Below, piece by piece: positions 1 through 7,825 of a DNA stretch of 11,395 nucleotides. The stretch is taken from positions 1-11,395 of the forward strand of contig MU859516.1 in the NCBI GenBank assembly GCA_033297205.1. Direction: 5' to 3'. Numbering within the stretch: the stretch's first letter is position 1; each line of letters begins with the position of its first letter. The notes beneath the pieces are model-generated. The model had not been told where the DNA came from. It saw only the letters and a program-made list of their open reading frames with translations, and ran no database searches. The DNA comes from Pseudoneurospora amorphoporcata. Lineage: Eukaryota; Ascomycota; Sordariomycetes; Sordariales; Sordariaceae. The position numbers and the translations under genes were made by a program.

Positions 1-170
1 CTGGCTCACGACGTGAGCCCTCTTAGCTTGTGAGCCCTCTTAGCTTGTGAGCCCTCTTAGCTTGTGAGCCTTCTAGTCTTCTGTCTTACTGGCCTTTATG
101 GTTACATGGCCCCGCCTCTGTGTGTCCTGGTGACTTGGTTGGCCCGTGCCACTCGCTCAAGTTCGTAACA
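1..170 (-). mobile_element. LTR terminus, minus orientation, inserted into element A
   Basis: Read on the minus strand from 170, the sequence begins TGTTACGAACTTGAGCG. This matches the first 17 bases of the LTRs at 1288 and 5291 (TGTTACGAACTTAAGCG) with one mismatch. To the right of 170 the RT coding sequence of element A starts abruptly in mid-domain, which marks an insertion boundary. The rest is unlike the other two LTRs, except that both kinds carry GGCTCAC/GTGAGCC repeats 90-190 bp from the TG end. It is rich in CA and TG dinucleotides, so it looks little affected by RIP and is probably the youngest insertion here. Whether it is a solo LTR or the 5' LTR of a minus-strand element lies outside the window. 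The bases just outside (171-175, gaacg) would be one copy of the target duplication. Confidence 0.72.
13..80. repeat. 17-bp tandem repeat, four units
   Basis: Three identical units of GTGAGCCCTCTTAGCTT lie at 13-29, 30-46 and 47-63, followed by a diverged fourth unit at 64-80. The first unit also forms the right arm of a palindrome, GGCTCAC-GAC-GTGAGCC at 3-19. The GTGAGCC core is the same heptamer that is arrayed in the LTRs at 1288 and 5291. The repeat sits in what would be the U3 part of the minus-strand LTR and may be a set of protein-binding sites; that role is inference. Confidence 0.9.
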
Positions 171-1287
171 GAACGCCAGGCGCATTCCAAAACTACGTTA
201 ACGACATCTTACACAATATCTTAGATATCTACGCGACCGCCTACCTAGATGATATCCTCATCTTTTCGGATAACGAGGAAGAGCATCAAAAATAGGTAGA
301 CAATATTCTTGCCCGCTTGGAAAAGGCTGGCTTGTAAGTCGATATCGACAAGTACGAATTTTATACCAAGAAAACCAAATACCTCAGGCTGATCATTACG
401 CCTAGCGGTATCGAAATGGACCTAGAGAAGGTCAAAGCCATTACGGACTGGAAGCCCCCAACGTCTAAGAAGTTTTTGCAAAGTTTCCTAGGATTTGCTA
501 ACTTTTATCGTCGTTTCATTAAAGGCTTCTCGATAATAGCGGCACTACTTTATAACCTTACAAAGAAGGACGCGGAATAGATATAGACCGCAACACAGCA
601 ATCCGCTTTCGAAGCTTTAAAGACTACGTTCACAAGCGGACCGACCTTGCGTATCTACGATTGGTTTAAGACAGTCGTCGAAACTGATGCCTCCAACTGG
701 GCGTCTGGCGGTACCCTCTCCCAGTACGGAGATGACGGCGTGCTCTACCCAGTCGCTTACTTTTCGGTACGATACTTAGCGGCGGAGTACAATTACAATA
801 TCTATAATAAAGAGCTCCTTACCATCGTCAAAACTCTAGAAGAATAGCGCCTAAAATTAAAGGACGCCCAACAACCTTTCAATATCGTTACAGATCACAA
901 GAATTTAAAGACTTTCACAACAAACAAGCAGCTCACACCCCGCTATATACGGTAGTCACAATTCCTATCACGCTTCAACTTTTTAATCCGCTATACACTG
1001 GGATCACAGAATCTTCGTCTAGACGCGCTGAATAGGAAACTAAAGGACGTGCCGCTAGATATAGATAATTACCGTCTAAAAGCTAGGAATCGTAAACTTA
1101 TTAACCCAGCCCGCTTTAAGGATGGGTGCCTCTCCCTATCGGCTATAGCTACTAACGTCCTTGATTTCGACGAGGTCTTCCTACTATCCTTAAATACTTT
1201 AGAGGAGCCGGACAAGTCGACCGATAATATTATTAACGAAAGCTACAACTAGTTAACTTTAATGTAGGAGGCCGTTAACTGCCTAAG
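171..1287 (+). pseudogene. pol: Element A pol, part 1: RT C-terminal half and RNase H (RIP-degraded)
   Basis: About 370 codons read in a single frame with no indel. The start is cut by the LTR at 1-170, so gag, protease and the N-terminal RT are missing. It opens inside RT just before the catalytic YLDD (242-253, followed by ILIFS), then runs through the thumb and connection (FLGFANFYRRFI). RNase H follows, with conserved ETDAS, NKELL and TDHKNL and a changed LDALNRK where ADALSR is usual. I count eight in-frame stops (seven TAG, one TAA, no TGA) at 293, 335, 578, 584, 848, 953, 1250 and 1265, mostly at expected Gln or Trp sites. The frame then enters the solo LTR at 1288 and resumes at 1734. 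It cannot encode a functional protein. Confidence 0.9.
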
Positions 1288-1728
1288 TGTTACGAACTTA
1301 AGCGGCACTAGGGTCGCCCAAGACCCGACCACTCACTGGCGATAACTAGTGTAATATCCGGGAGGTTAAGCACGTGCCAGAAGGGCGCATGCAGGTGCTC
1401 ATTGACGTACGGGCTCATAGTGAGCCAAGCTTACGGTGAGCCGGGCTCACGGTAAGCTAACACCAGAGTAAGCCATCATACATTCCATAGGGTTTACGAC
1501 CGCGTGAACATCCGAGGATAGATATCTCGTAGTAGGGCGAGGAGGTATAAAGGGACTACGGGAGGACTCAGATTGTTAGATAGTTCAACAGTAGTCAATT
1601 GATCTTTATTACTGAGACACGTATAACGCTACTATACTTGTTGTGAACCTTTTGGCTTCACCGAATAGCACTGATAGTCTTTACCTTCAGCTATCCCACT
1701 TAGGCAGATCAGACTGCCGTTCGTCACA
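1288..1728 (+). mobile_element. Solo LTR (C family) with CTAAG target duplication
   Basis: This 441-bp LTR begins TGTTACG and ends GTCACA (TG...CA). It is flanked by an exact 5-bp duplication, CTAAG at 1283-1287 and again at 1729-1733, so it is a complete LTR left after loss of the element body, usually by LTR-LTR recombination. It interrupts element A pol: removing the LTR and one CTAAG joins the RNase H side to the integrase side in frame. It aligns end to end with the LTR at 5291-5729. By hand I count about 33 transitions, 2 transversions and one 2-bp indel. Most differences are CA/TA or TG/TA, as expected for RIP. Confidence 0.93.
1546..1551 (+). promoter_or_regulatory. TATA box in solo LTR
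   Basis: TATAAA in the context gaggTATAAAggga, about 260 bp into the LTR. The same hexamer and context occur in the LTR at 5291, unchanged although the surrounding sequence has diverged. It probably sets the U3/R boundary for plus-strand transcription. Activity in this mutated solo copy is doubtful. Confidence 0.6.
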
Positions 1729-1733
1729 CTAAG

Positions 1734-3662
1734 AGATCTAGGCCACACTAAATAGCGCCCCCATATTAGAAAGAAACTAAAGGTCGCTTTCGCTAAATAC
1801 TCCATGGCGGGAAGCAAGGCGTACTACAAAAGGAGGGTACTTATCGATCCTAATAATACCACTACCCACCTACTACTCATCCACTACGCTCACTCGTTAC
1901 TAACGGCGGGTCACCTAAGCAGAAACAAAATATAAGCATAGATGAACGAATATTAGTACTAGCCAGGCATAGCAGAAGCCGTTCAGGCTTACTACAAAGG
2001 TTGCCTAGTGTACTCGAAAACGAAGGTATCGCGGCGCGCTAAGGCAGGCTATCTCAAGCCTATACCCGCGGCCAACGTGCTATAGATAGACATTTCAGTT
2101 GATTACGTCTCTCCATTGCTAAAAAGTTTATATTTGGGTTAGAAGTTTAAGTATATCGCCGTCGTAGTAGACCGCTTGACGAAGATGCGCTACTATATCC
2201 CTACTATTACTATAGAAGCGGAAGAACTGACGGACTACTTTATTAACCGCATTTACACCCTTTACGGCCTACTAGATACCGTTGTTTCCGACCGCGACTC
2301 CCAATTCTATTCTCTATTCTAGTCTACAATCTATAGACGCCTAGCCATTACGAGGCTATTGAACTCCGCTTTCCACCCACAGACTAATATTTAGACAGAG
2401 CGTATTAACGTAAAGATAGAGCAATATCTACGTATCTTCGTTAATTAGGTATAGATAGATTGGGCACGATAACTCCTACTAGTAGAATTCGTAGGTAATA
2501 ATATAGTTTCTAAGACCACGGGCGTGATTCCCTTCTTTACCAACTATAGCTTTCACCCCCGTATAGGCGTTGAGCCCGCAGCGGTTGTACTGTTAGAAGG
2601 CTTCTCACCAGCATAATAGAAGAAATACTTAAAGGCCAACGAACTACTCGTTCGTTTTAAAGCTATTTAAGATTATATACGTGCCTCTACAAAGAAGGTA
2701 CAAGATAGATACGAGGCCAACGCTAACGAGAATCGGTCGGACGTATTAAAATACCGCTCTGGTAATCTCGTTATATTGAATACGACTAATCTTAATAATA
2801 GTAGGCCACACGATAAGCTTTGCCCCCGATGGGAGGGCTCTTTTAAGGTAGATTGGGCACGTTCCTATAACGTTAAGCTAATTTTACTTGCCAATATAAA
2901 GTACTCGCCAATTTTCCACGTCTCTATAGTCAAACCTCACCACGCGGGCCTCCTAGCCAAGTCAATTTGCAAGGCGACGTACGAGCTAACGAAGGCAAGG
3001 TAATAGTTAGGATTAATAATTACGAAGAAGTGGCAAAGTAGGAACTCGACAGGCTATTAGACTACTTCTAACGAGGAGGCAACCGTCACTAGTTCTACAC
3101 TGTAAAGTAGAAACATCACGACCCCACCGACGAGCCCCTTGACAACGTTAATGGAGTAAGAGAAGCCGTTACCACCTTCTATTGCAATTACCCAAATGCG
3201 CTTATCCCGCCAGCGGTTCGAAACTGGCCAGAGATCAAGGCTATACTTTAAAAACGGGCCCTAGCCCCGAAGCGGAAGGCTTAGGCGCCCCAAACACGCT
3301 ATACGGCGCCTCCAGCCTCGTCCCTGAAACGCTCTAAACGTATTACTGACCTAAAAGAGTAGATTAATACCGCCGTCGCGGACATCGCAGTTAATTATAA
3401 AGCACGAGGGTCCGCGATCGAAGTCGTAAGCTGGGAGTTCGAATTCTTAACCGAGGAGGACTTAAGGAAGATAGACTAGTTCTTTAGTAGAGTATTTAGG
3501 AGGCTGGCGGAGGTTTGGTAGGGTATGCAGTCCCCAATAAGGAATGTGCAGGTACAGTTGGAGGATGAGACCTACTAATAGGATGATAACGATAGCGCGG
3601 CTGTTTACTTGCGGATTACGAGCGCTTAGTTACGGATCGAGGAGTTGGAAGATGGGGATTGA
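1734..3662 (+). pseudogene. pol: Element A pol, part 2: integrase, chromodomain and C-terminal tail
   Basis: This continues the pol of 171-1287 beyond the solo LTR. The integrase zinc finger shows His at 1891 and 1912 and Cys at 2002, but the last ligand is TAC (Tyr) at 2011 instead of Cys. The catalytic D-D-35-E triad is visible at codons 2089 (IDISVDY), 2290 (SDRDSQF) and 2398 (ERINVKIEQYL). A capsule of the usual C-terminal integrase region follows (HDKLCPRWEGSFKV, FHVS). A one-base deletion near 2956 moves the frame from 1 to 3. Frame 3 then carries a chromodomain (about 3024-3180; ELDRLLDY, VK-stop-KHHDPTDEPLDN) and a charged tail of about 160 codons with a Lys/Arg-rich stretch. The frame ends at TGA 3660-3662, the only TGA and so probably the true stop. 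I count about 27 internal nonsense codons over the whole A pol that are TAG and 8 that are TAA. Confidence 0.9.
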
Positions 3663-3739
3663 AGGATAATTTATTATTTTATATATATATACTAGATAGA
3701 GGGTTTCAAGCTTTGTGAGCTTCTTTTGTAGGGAGGTAG
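3663..3739 (+). other. Element A 3' untranslated stretch with polypurine tract
   Basis: This lies between the pol stop and the 3' LTR. It starts AT-rich, with a TATATATATATA run around 3680, and ends in the purine-rich AGGGAGGTAG at 3730-3739, directly against the LTR. A purine tract in that place is the expected primer for plus-strand DNA synthesis. One pyrimidine interrupts the tract. Confidence 0.65.
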
Positions 3740-3972
3740 TATTACAGGATTACCTGTGATAGCACTGGTGATGCGCTGCACGACTGGCACAGCCATCGAG
3801 TCCCTATTGGCCATTGGCCAATAGGATCGCACGCATACATACACTAGTAGGCCTCAGTCTGGATCTAGGGCATCCCTATATCCAAACCGCATACCTCCCT
3901 CTCTTCCCTTCCTCTCTCCTCGTACAACTACGTATGTTATATCTACCTCTTACTACCCCTTACACCGTAATA
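3740..3972 (+). mobile_element. 3' LTR of element A, inserted into element B integrase
   Basis: This 233-bp LTR begins TATTAC and ends GTAATA, perfect 6-bp inverted ends. Unmutated ends would be TGTTAC and GTAACA; each differs by the one change RIP would make (TG to TA, CA to TA). It follows a purine tract on the left, and element B integrase coding begins at once on the right. The first five bases after it (atacc, 3973-3977) should be one target duplication copy. The second half is pyrimidine-rich. It is unrelated to the LTRs at 1288 and 5291. The matching 5' LTR of A is outside the window, so the ends cannot be confirmed by a pair. Confidence 0.75.
3803..3825. promoter_or_regulatory. Perfect 10-bp inverted repeat holding paired CCAAT boxes
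   Basis: CCTATTGGCC and GGCCAATAGG are separated by three bases. Each arm contains a CCAAT motif, one on each strand, 63-85 bp into the LTR of element A, where U3 promoter elements are expected. CCAAT boxes are bound by the Hap/NF-Y complex in fungi. It is intact although the LTR ends around it are mutated. Binding here is inferred from the motif only. Confidence 0.5.
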
Positions 3973-5290
3973 ATACCCTACAGTAAGATTAAAGCTACTA
4001 GGACGTCGCTAGCGAATTTCTTTAAGCCTTTACCTATCCCCCACGCACCCTAGCGAAATATCTCTATCGACTATGTAACTCCGTTCCCTAAGTCACAACG
4101 CTTTAGTAGGGACGTAGAGTACTAGTACGTATTGGTAGTCGTTGATAAACTAATAAAGATGTGGCACTTTATCCCAATAGAAGGATTGATAACGGAAGAG
4201 TTAGTGGAGAAGTTCATCGACCGCATCTTTACCCTTTACGGCCTTCCGGATACTATCGTTTTAGATAGAGGCGTTTAGTTCGTCTCCGCCTTCTAGAGAC
4301 AACTATTCTTGTAGCTGGACGTTAAGCTGAAGTACTCTACGCCTTACTATAAGGAAACAAATAGGTAGACTGAGAGGATCAACGCGGAACTAGAGTAGTA
4401 TCTACGGACCTTTATTAATTAGGCTTAGGACGATTGGGTAGACTGGCTGCCGCTAGCTGAGTTTTAGGGCAACAACCTTAAGTCCGCTTCGATAGGAGTA
4501 ATACCCTTCTTCGCCAACTACGGTTTCCACCCTTGTATAGGTATAGAGCCGTCGACACCCTTGCCGCTGGATGCGATAGATGTATAGAAGAAATAGATCT
4601 TTAGCGCTAACTAGCTGGTATTACGATTTAAAGAGGTCTAGGACTTCGTTAAGACCTCCCTGCAGGCGTAGGCTAGATATGAGGCAGTAGCGAACGAGAA
4701 CCGCACTGATGCCCTTAAGTATAAAGTTAGAGACGAAGTTATGTTTAATATGGCCAATTACGCAATAGGTAGGCCGTACGACAAACTGGCACCGCGTTTC
4801 GAGGGACCTTTCCGTGTCATGAAGGCTAGCTGGCACACAGTTGAGTTGGCCCTACCCAGTAATATAAAGGTTACTTACGTCGTCAACGTATTAAGGGTTA
4901 AGCTTTACGTCGAAGGATTACCGGGCTAGAAAGAGCTTATGATTGACGTTAAGGCTAACGAAGGCATGGTAGTTACCAAAACTGATGACTTCGAGGAGGA
5001 CAGGCGCTGGGAGTTCGAGGAACTCTTAGACTACTAAAAGATTGACGGACGATGGTGCTATTTGGTGAAGTAGTCTTACCACCCCCCAAACTAGCAACCA
5101 ACAGCCAACCTCGATAGCTGCTAGGAAGTAATTTGGGAACTTCATAAGAAACGACTAGAGCTGGGATTGCCACACATCGATTTTAAGAAAGGATTCAAGG
5201 CTTGGCTGAAGGCAGAGGTAGAAACCTCGCCTGACAACGAGGAAGCTGACGTGCTGCCCTCTCCAGTCCTTGTTACGGCTGTACTAGAGG
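3973..5290 (+). pseudogene. pol: Element B pol fragment: integrase and chromodomain (RIP-degraded)
   Basis: About 439 codons run in one frame with no indel. It starts inside the integrase zinc finger: the second Cys is changed to Tyr (TAC, 3979), and the first Cys codon would lie left of the inserted LTR. The catalytic D-D-35-E codons are at 4069 (ISIDYV), 4264 (LDRG) and 4372 (TERINAELE). The usual integrase tail follows (PYDKLAPRFEGPFRV, 4771-4820), and a chromodomain starts at RRWEFEELLDY (about 5002-5160). I count 19 TAG, one TAA and no TGA in frame. TAG falls both at Trp sites (after HAP at 4051, in the chromodomain LVKW) and at Gln sites (DRGVQF). The fragment is cut by the LTR at 5291. 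It resembles element A more than element C (shared IPFF-NY-FHP block). Confidence 0.9.
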
Positions 5291-5412
5291 TGTTACGAAC
5301 TTAAGCGACACTAGGGTCGCCCAAGATCCGACCACTCACTGGTGATAACCAGTGTAACACCCGGGAGGTCAAGCACGGGCCAGAAGGGCGTATGCAGGCT
5401 CACTGACGCACG

Positions 5413-5475
5413 GGCTCACAGTGAGCCAGGCTCACGGTGAGCAGGGCTCACGGTGAGCCAACACCAGAGTGAGCC
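5413..5475. repeat. GGCTCAC/GTGAGCC inverted-repeat array in U3
   Basis: There are three consecutive palindromes of the form GGCTCAC-N-GTGAGC(C), at 5413-5427, 5429-5442 and 5445-5459, with a 16-bp period. One further GTGAGCC is at 5469-5475. The array lies about 70-135 bp upstream of the TATA box. The same array at 1412-1474 in the solo LTR is eroded by CA/TG to TA changes. Sites with dyad symmetry upstream of a TATA box suggest a dimeric regulator, or hairpins; both are inference. Confidence 0.85.
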
Positions 5476-5546
5476 ATCACACATTCTATAGAGTTCACGA
5501 CCGCGTGAACATCCGAGGACAGATATTTCGCAGTAGGGCGAGGAGG

Positions 5547-5552
5547 TATAAA
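5547..5552 (+). promoter_or_regulatory. TATA box of element C LTR
   Basis: TATAAA in gaggTATAAAggga, identical to the solo LTR copy. It lies 235 bp upstream of the gag start codon and would drive the genomic RNA of element C. Confidence 0.65.
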
Positions 5553-5729
5553 GGGACTACGGGAGAACTCAGATTGTCAGATAGTTCAACAATAATCAAT
5601 TGATCTTCATCACCGAAACACGTATAACGCTACCATACTTGTTGTGAACCTTTTGGCTTCACCGAACAGCACTGATAGTCTTTACCTTCAGCTATCCCAC
5701 TTAGGCAGATCAGACTGCCGTTCGTCACA

Positions 5730-5786
5730 CGTTGACTACTCCCTTTGGCCTATCTCGGATAGTACTAAAGGTATCTTCGCTTCACC
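5730..5786 (+). promoter_or_regulatory. Element C leader with possible self-priming primer-binding site
   Basis: These 57 bases separate the LTR from the gag ATG. No TGG, which starts a normal tRNA-type primer-binding site, lies next to the LTR. Instead TTGACTACT (5732-5740) is the exact reverse complement of AGTAGTCAA in the family LTR (1590-1598 in the solo copy), about 45 bp after the TATA box, where the RNA 5' end could be. That arrangement resembles the self-primed Tf1/sushi elements. In C's own LTR the matching stretch (5591-5599) has two G-to-A changes. Confidence 0.4.
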
Positions 5787-7754
5787 ATGTCTTCCTCCGC
5801 CGGACCCACCATTCAGGGCGAACCCCTGAACGTCACCGCCGTACATCAGCAGCTCAAGGCTATGCAGGACCGCATCAACCAGCTGGAAGCACAGCTCCAG
5901 GCCGAGTCCGGACGCCCCGAAGCGAAGGCGGGAGAAGGAACTTCTTCTAAAGAACGCAAGAGAGTTAAATTATCCGCACCCAAGGAGTTTGACGGCCAGC
6001 AAGCCGCCCTCGCGGGATTCTTGATTCAGATACAAACCTACTTCGACTTCTACGACGACCAGTTTGCTACTGAATATAAGAAGGTTACCTACGCGGGAAC
6101 CAGACTCACGGACAAAACACTCACTTAGTACAAGCCTATCCTCAAGGACCACTACGAAAACGGAGACCAGGCTTCGGACTTCACCAAGAAGGTCTTGAAC
6201 TCTTACGTCGCCTTCACCGAAGCACTCTCTAGGGTCTTTAGAGAAAAGGATGAGACTCGGAGGGCTCAGGAACGCCTAACTCATCTTCGACAAACCAGAT
6301 CTACCTCAGCCTACGCTGCACTCTTCAAGCAGGATGCGCTTCGCAGCAACATCAACAACAACGGACTAATACAACTATTTTACAACGGCCTCAAGGACAA
6401 AGTCAAAGATGAACTCTACAAGGAGGACCGACCCGATTCTATCGATACCTATATAGACAAAACTATCCGCATCGATGACCGCCAATTCCAACGAGAACAA
6501 GAAAAGAAAGGAAAAACACCTTCCTTTATTTCCCTCAAGTCCAACAATAGCAATAATATTAAGAAGAAGCGGACTTAGGGCACGCACATTTCTAGAACTA
6601 CCCACTCTAGACCCATAGAAATCGACGCTGCACAAGCCAGTCAAGGCAAACGGGACCTCTCTCAAGTCACGTATTTCAGCTGTGGGAAGAAAGGGCATAT
6701 AAAGAAGGATTGTCGTATCCCCAAGCAGTTGAAGTAGAAGAAATCTAAGGCTGTAGCGGTAGAAGGGGCGAGGGTAGTCGAAATCGCTAGCATCGACTAC
6801 GACCAGGACGATCTCGAGGATACTATAAACCGAATTCAAGATTACGACCTCGAAGTACAATGGGACATATCCAACAGGCCTGATCAAGAGGACCCCCAAA
6901 TTCATCGGGCGCCGACATAGGAAGAAGTCAACTATATATCTACAGCACCACCATCGACGCCTAAGACCGAAAGAAGCGACATTCGGGATCTTATCCATCC
7001 GTACAGACCCCCCAATAACGATGCCACCGGTTACTAAATAGATCCACTAGAGGAATATCGCCGGAAGAGCAAGGAAAACGAGAAGTAGGACGACTTTTAG
7101 GAAAAGCGAGCAGTCATCATTAAGGGGAAAAGCACCAAGGATTGGGAAGAGCTGCCTAGAACGACAAGGGCCTACCAGCTAGTCAAAGGAGACATAGCCC
7201 AAATGTACCCCCTATACTTCGTACACTATTGGATACCGTGGTTCCAATGTACTACTGATGGGTGCTACGAGTATTACGGGAAGAAACGGGACAACCGCTT
7301 CTGGCCCACCAAGAGACTGGACACGCATAGACAACTTAAACCAGTCACCCGCACTTACAGCCGAGGCAACCCCCAAGACACCATCGTTATTAACGAATAG
7401 TTCGCGTTCAGCTTACGACCATTCGGAAAACAGGACGAGTGGCTATCCCCTAGGAGACTCGCGGCCCGACTACTCAACGTATATACTTGCGTAGGATAGG
7501 GAGATGCTAACTCTCGTTGGGGATGGTGTTAAACGGCCGACTGTCCTATCCACATGAGACAGAAAGCTAAGGCTTACGGGACAAAAGTCGACTCGGATAG
7601 TAATACCGAAGAAGAGAAAGCTATCCATCTGGCTTGGTTATAGGAACGTAGTCTATTGGATAACTACGAGACTGAGGTGGAGGACGCTCCCTACGACTAT
7701 AGCTAGGAATTGGGAAATGGTTTAGGGCCTTTAGGGAGGCCCGATAGAAATTAA
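5787..7754 (+). pseudogene. gag: Element C gag (capsid and nucleocapsid), RIP-degraded
   Basis: The ATG at 5787 sits in a good eukaryotic context (CACCATGT). Frame 3 encodes a short N-terminal coiled coil (about residues 17-45, QQLKAMQDRINQLEAQL), then a retrotransposon capsid region (KEFDGQQAALAGFLIQIQTYF) up to about residue 260. A CX2CX4HX4C zinc knuckle is at 6672-6713, with the first Cys changed to Tyr. A long acidic C-terminal part holds two CX4CX2(H/Y) motifs at 7248-7274 and 7527-7553. In-frame stops include 6126, 6576, 7398 and several further TAG and TAA. The end is uncertain: frame 3 stays protein-like to about 7715, and the TAA at 7752 is only a candidate stop. At roughly 640 codons the gag is long, because of the region after the knuckle. 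Confidence 0.85.
7712..7718 (+). other. Candidate -1 frameshift heptamer between gag and pol
   Basis: GGGAAAT is phased as G GGA AAT in the gag frame (codons at 7713 and 7716), which fits the X XXY YYZ form. A -1 slip would move frame 3 to frame 2, the pol frame. However, frame 2 has three stops between here and 7826 (all TAG or TAA, so possibly RIP), and frame 1 also looks protein-like there. I did not find a convincing downstream pseudoknot by eye. Confidence 0.25.
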
Positions 7755-7825
7755 GTCCCTAGACGAAACGGATTATCCGACGATATAGCCGTCGGAAGGA
7801 TAGGATCTAAGACCCCACAGCACCT

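Larger units (their letters stand above)
5291..5729 (+). repeat. 5' LTR of element C
   Basis: This 439-bp LTR starts TGTTACG and ends GTCACA, matching the solo LTR at 1288 over its whole length. Downstream of it come a short leader and gag, so it is a 5' LTR. It keeps more of the original CA/TG dinucleotides than the solo copy, for example in the GGCTCAC array. Which base starts R is not known; the TATA box at 5547 places the start roughly between 5575 and 5600. Confidence 0.92.

Noticed and set aside
13..80. CRISPR-like array
   Set aside because: The 17-bp units are directly adjacent with no spacers and lie in an LTR of a eukaryotic element.
3814..4053. Separate gene starting at ATG 3814
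   Set aside because: The ATG is in the loop of the CCAAT palindrome in A's LTR. The open frame merely runs through the LTR into B integrase.
4621..5173. Minus-strand open frames at 4621-4836 and 4973-5173
   Set aside because: They are antisense to B integrase and chromodomain and show no domain of their own.
1288..5729. The LTRs at 1288 and 5291 as the two ends of one 4.4-kb element
   Set aside because: The first has its own CTAAG duplication and splits a gene that continues on both sides. A different LTR and a second pol fragment lie between them, and gag follows the second.
5746..5762. tRNA-type primer-binding site starting TGGCC
   Set aside because: It begins 16 bases after the LTR end, too far for a usual site, and I could not match it to a tRNA 3' end with confidence.
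6375..6998. 207-codon open frame on the minus strand
   Set aside because: It lies antisense to gag, whose capsid and zinc-knuckle signals are clear. Its translation is hydrophobic low-complexity with no recognisable motif.
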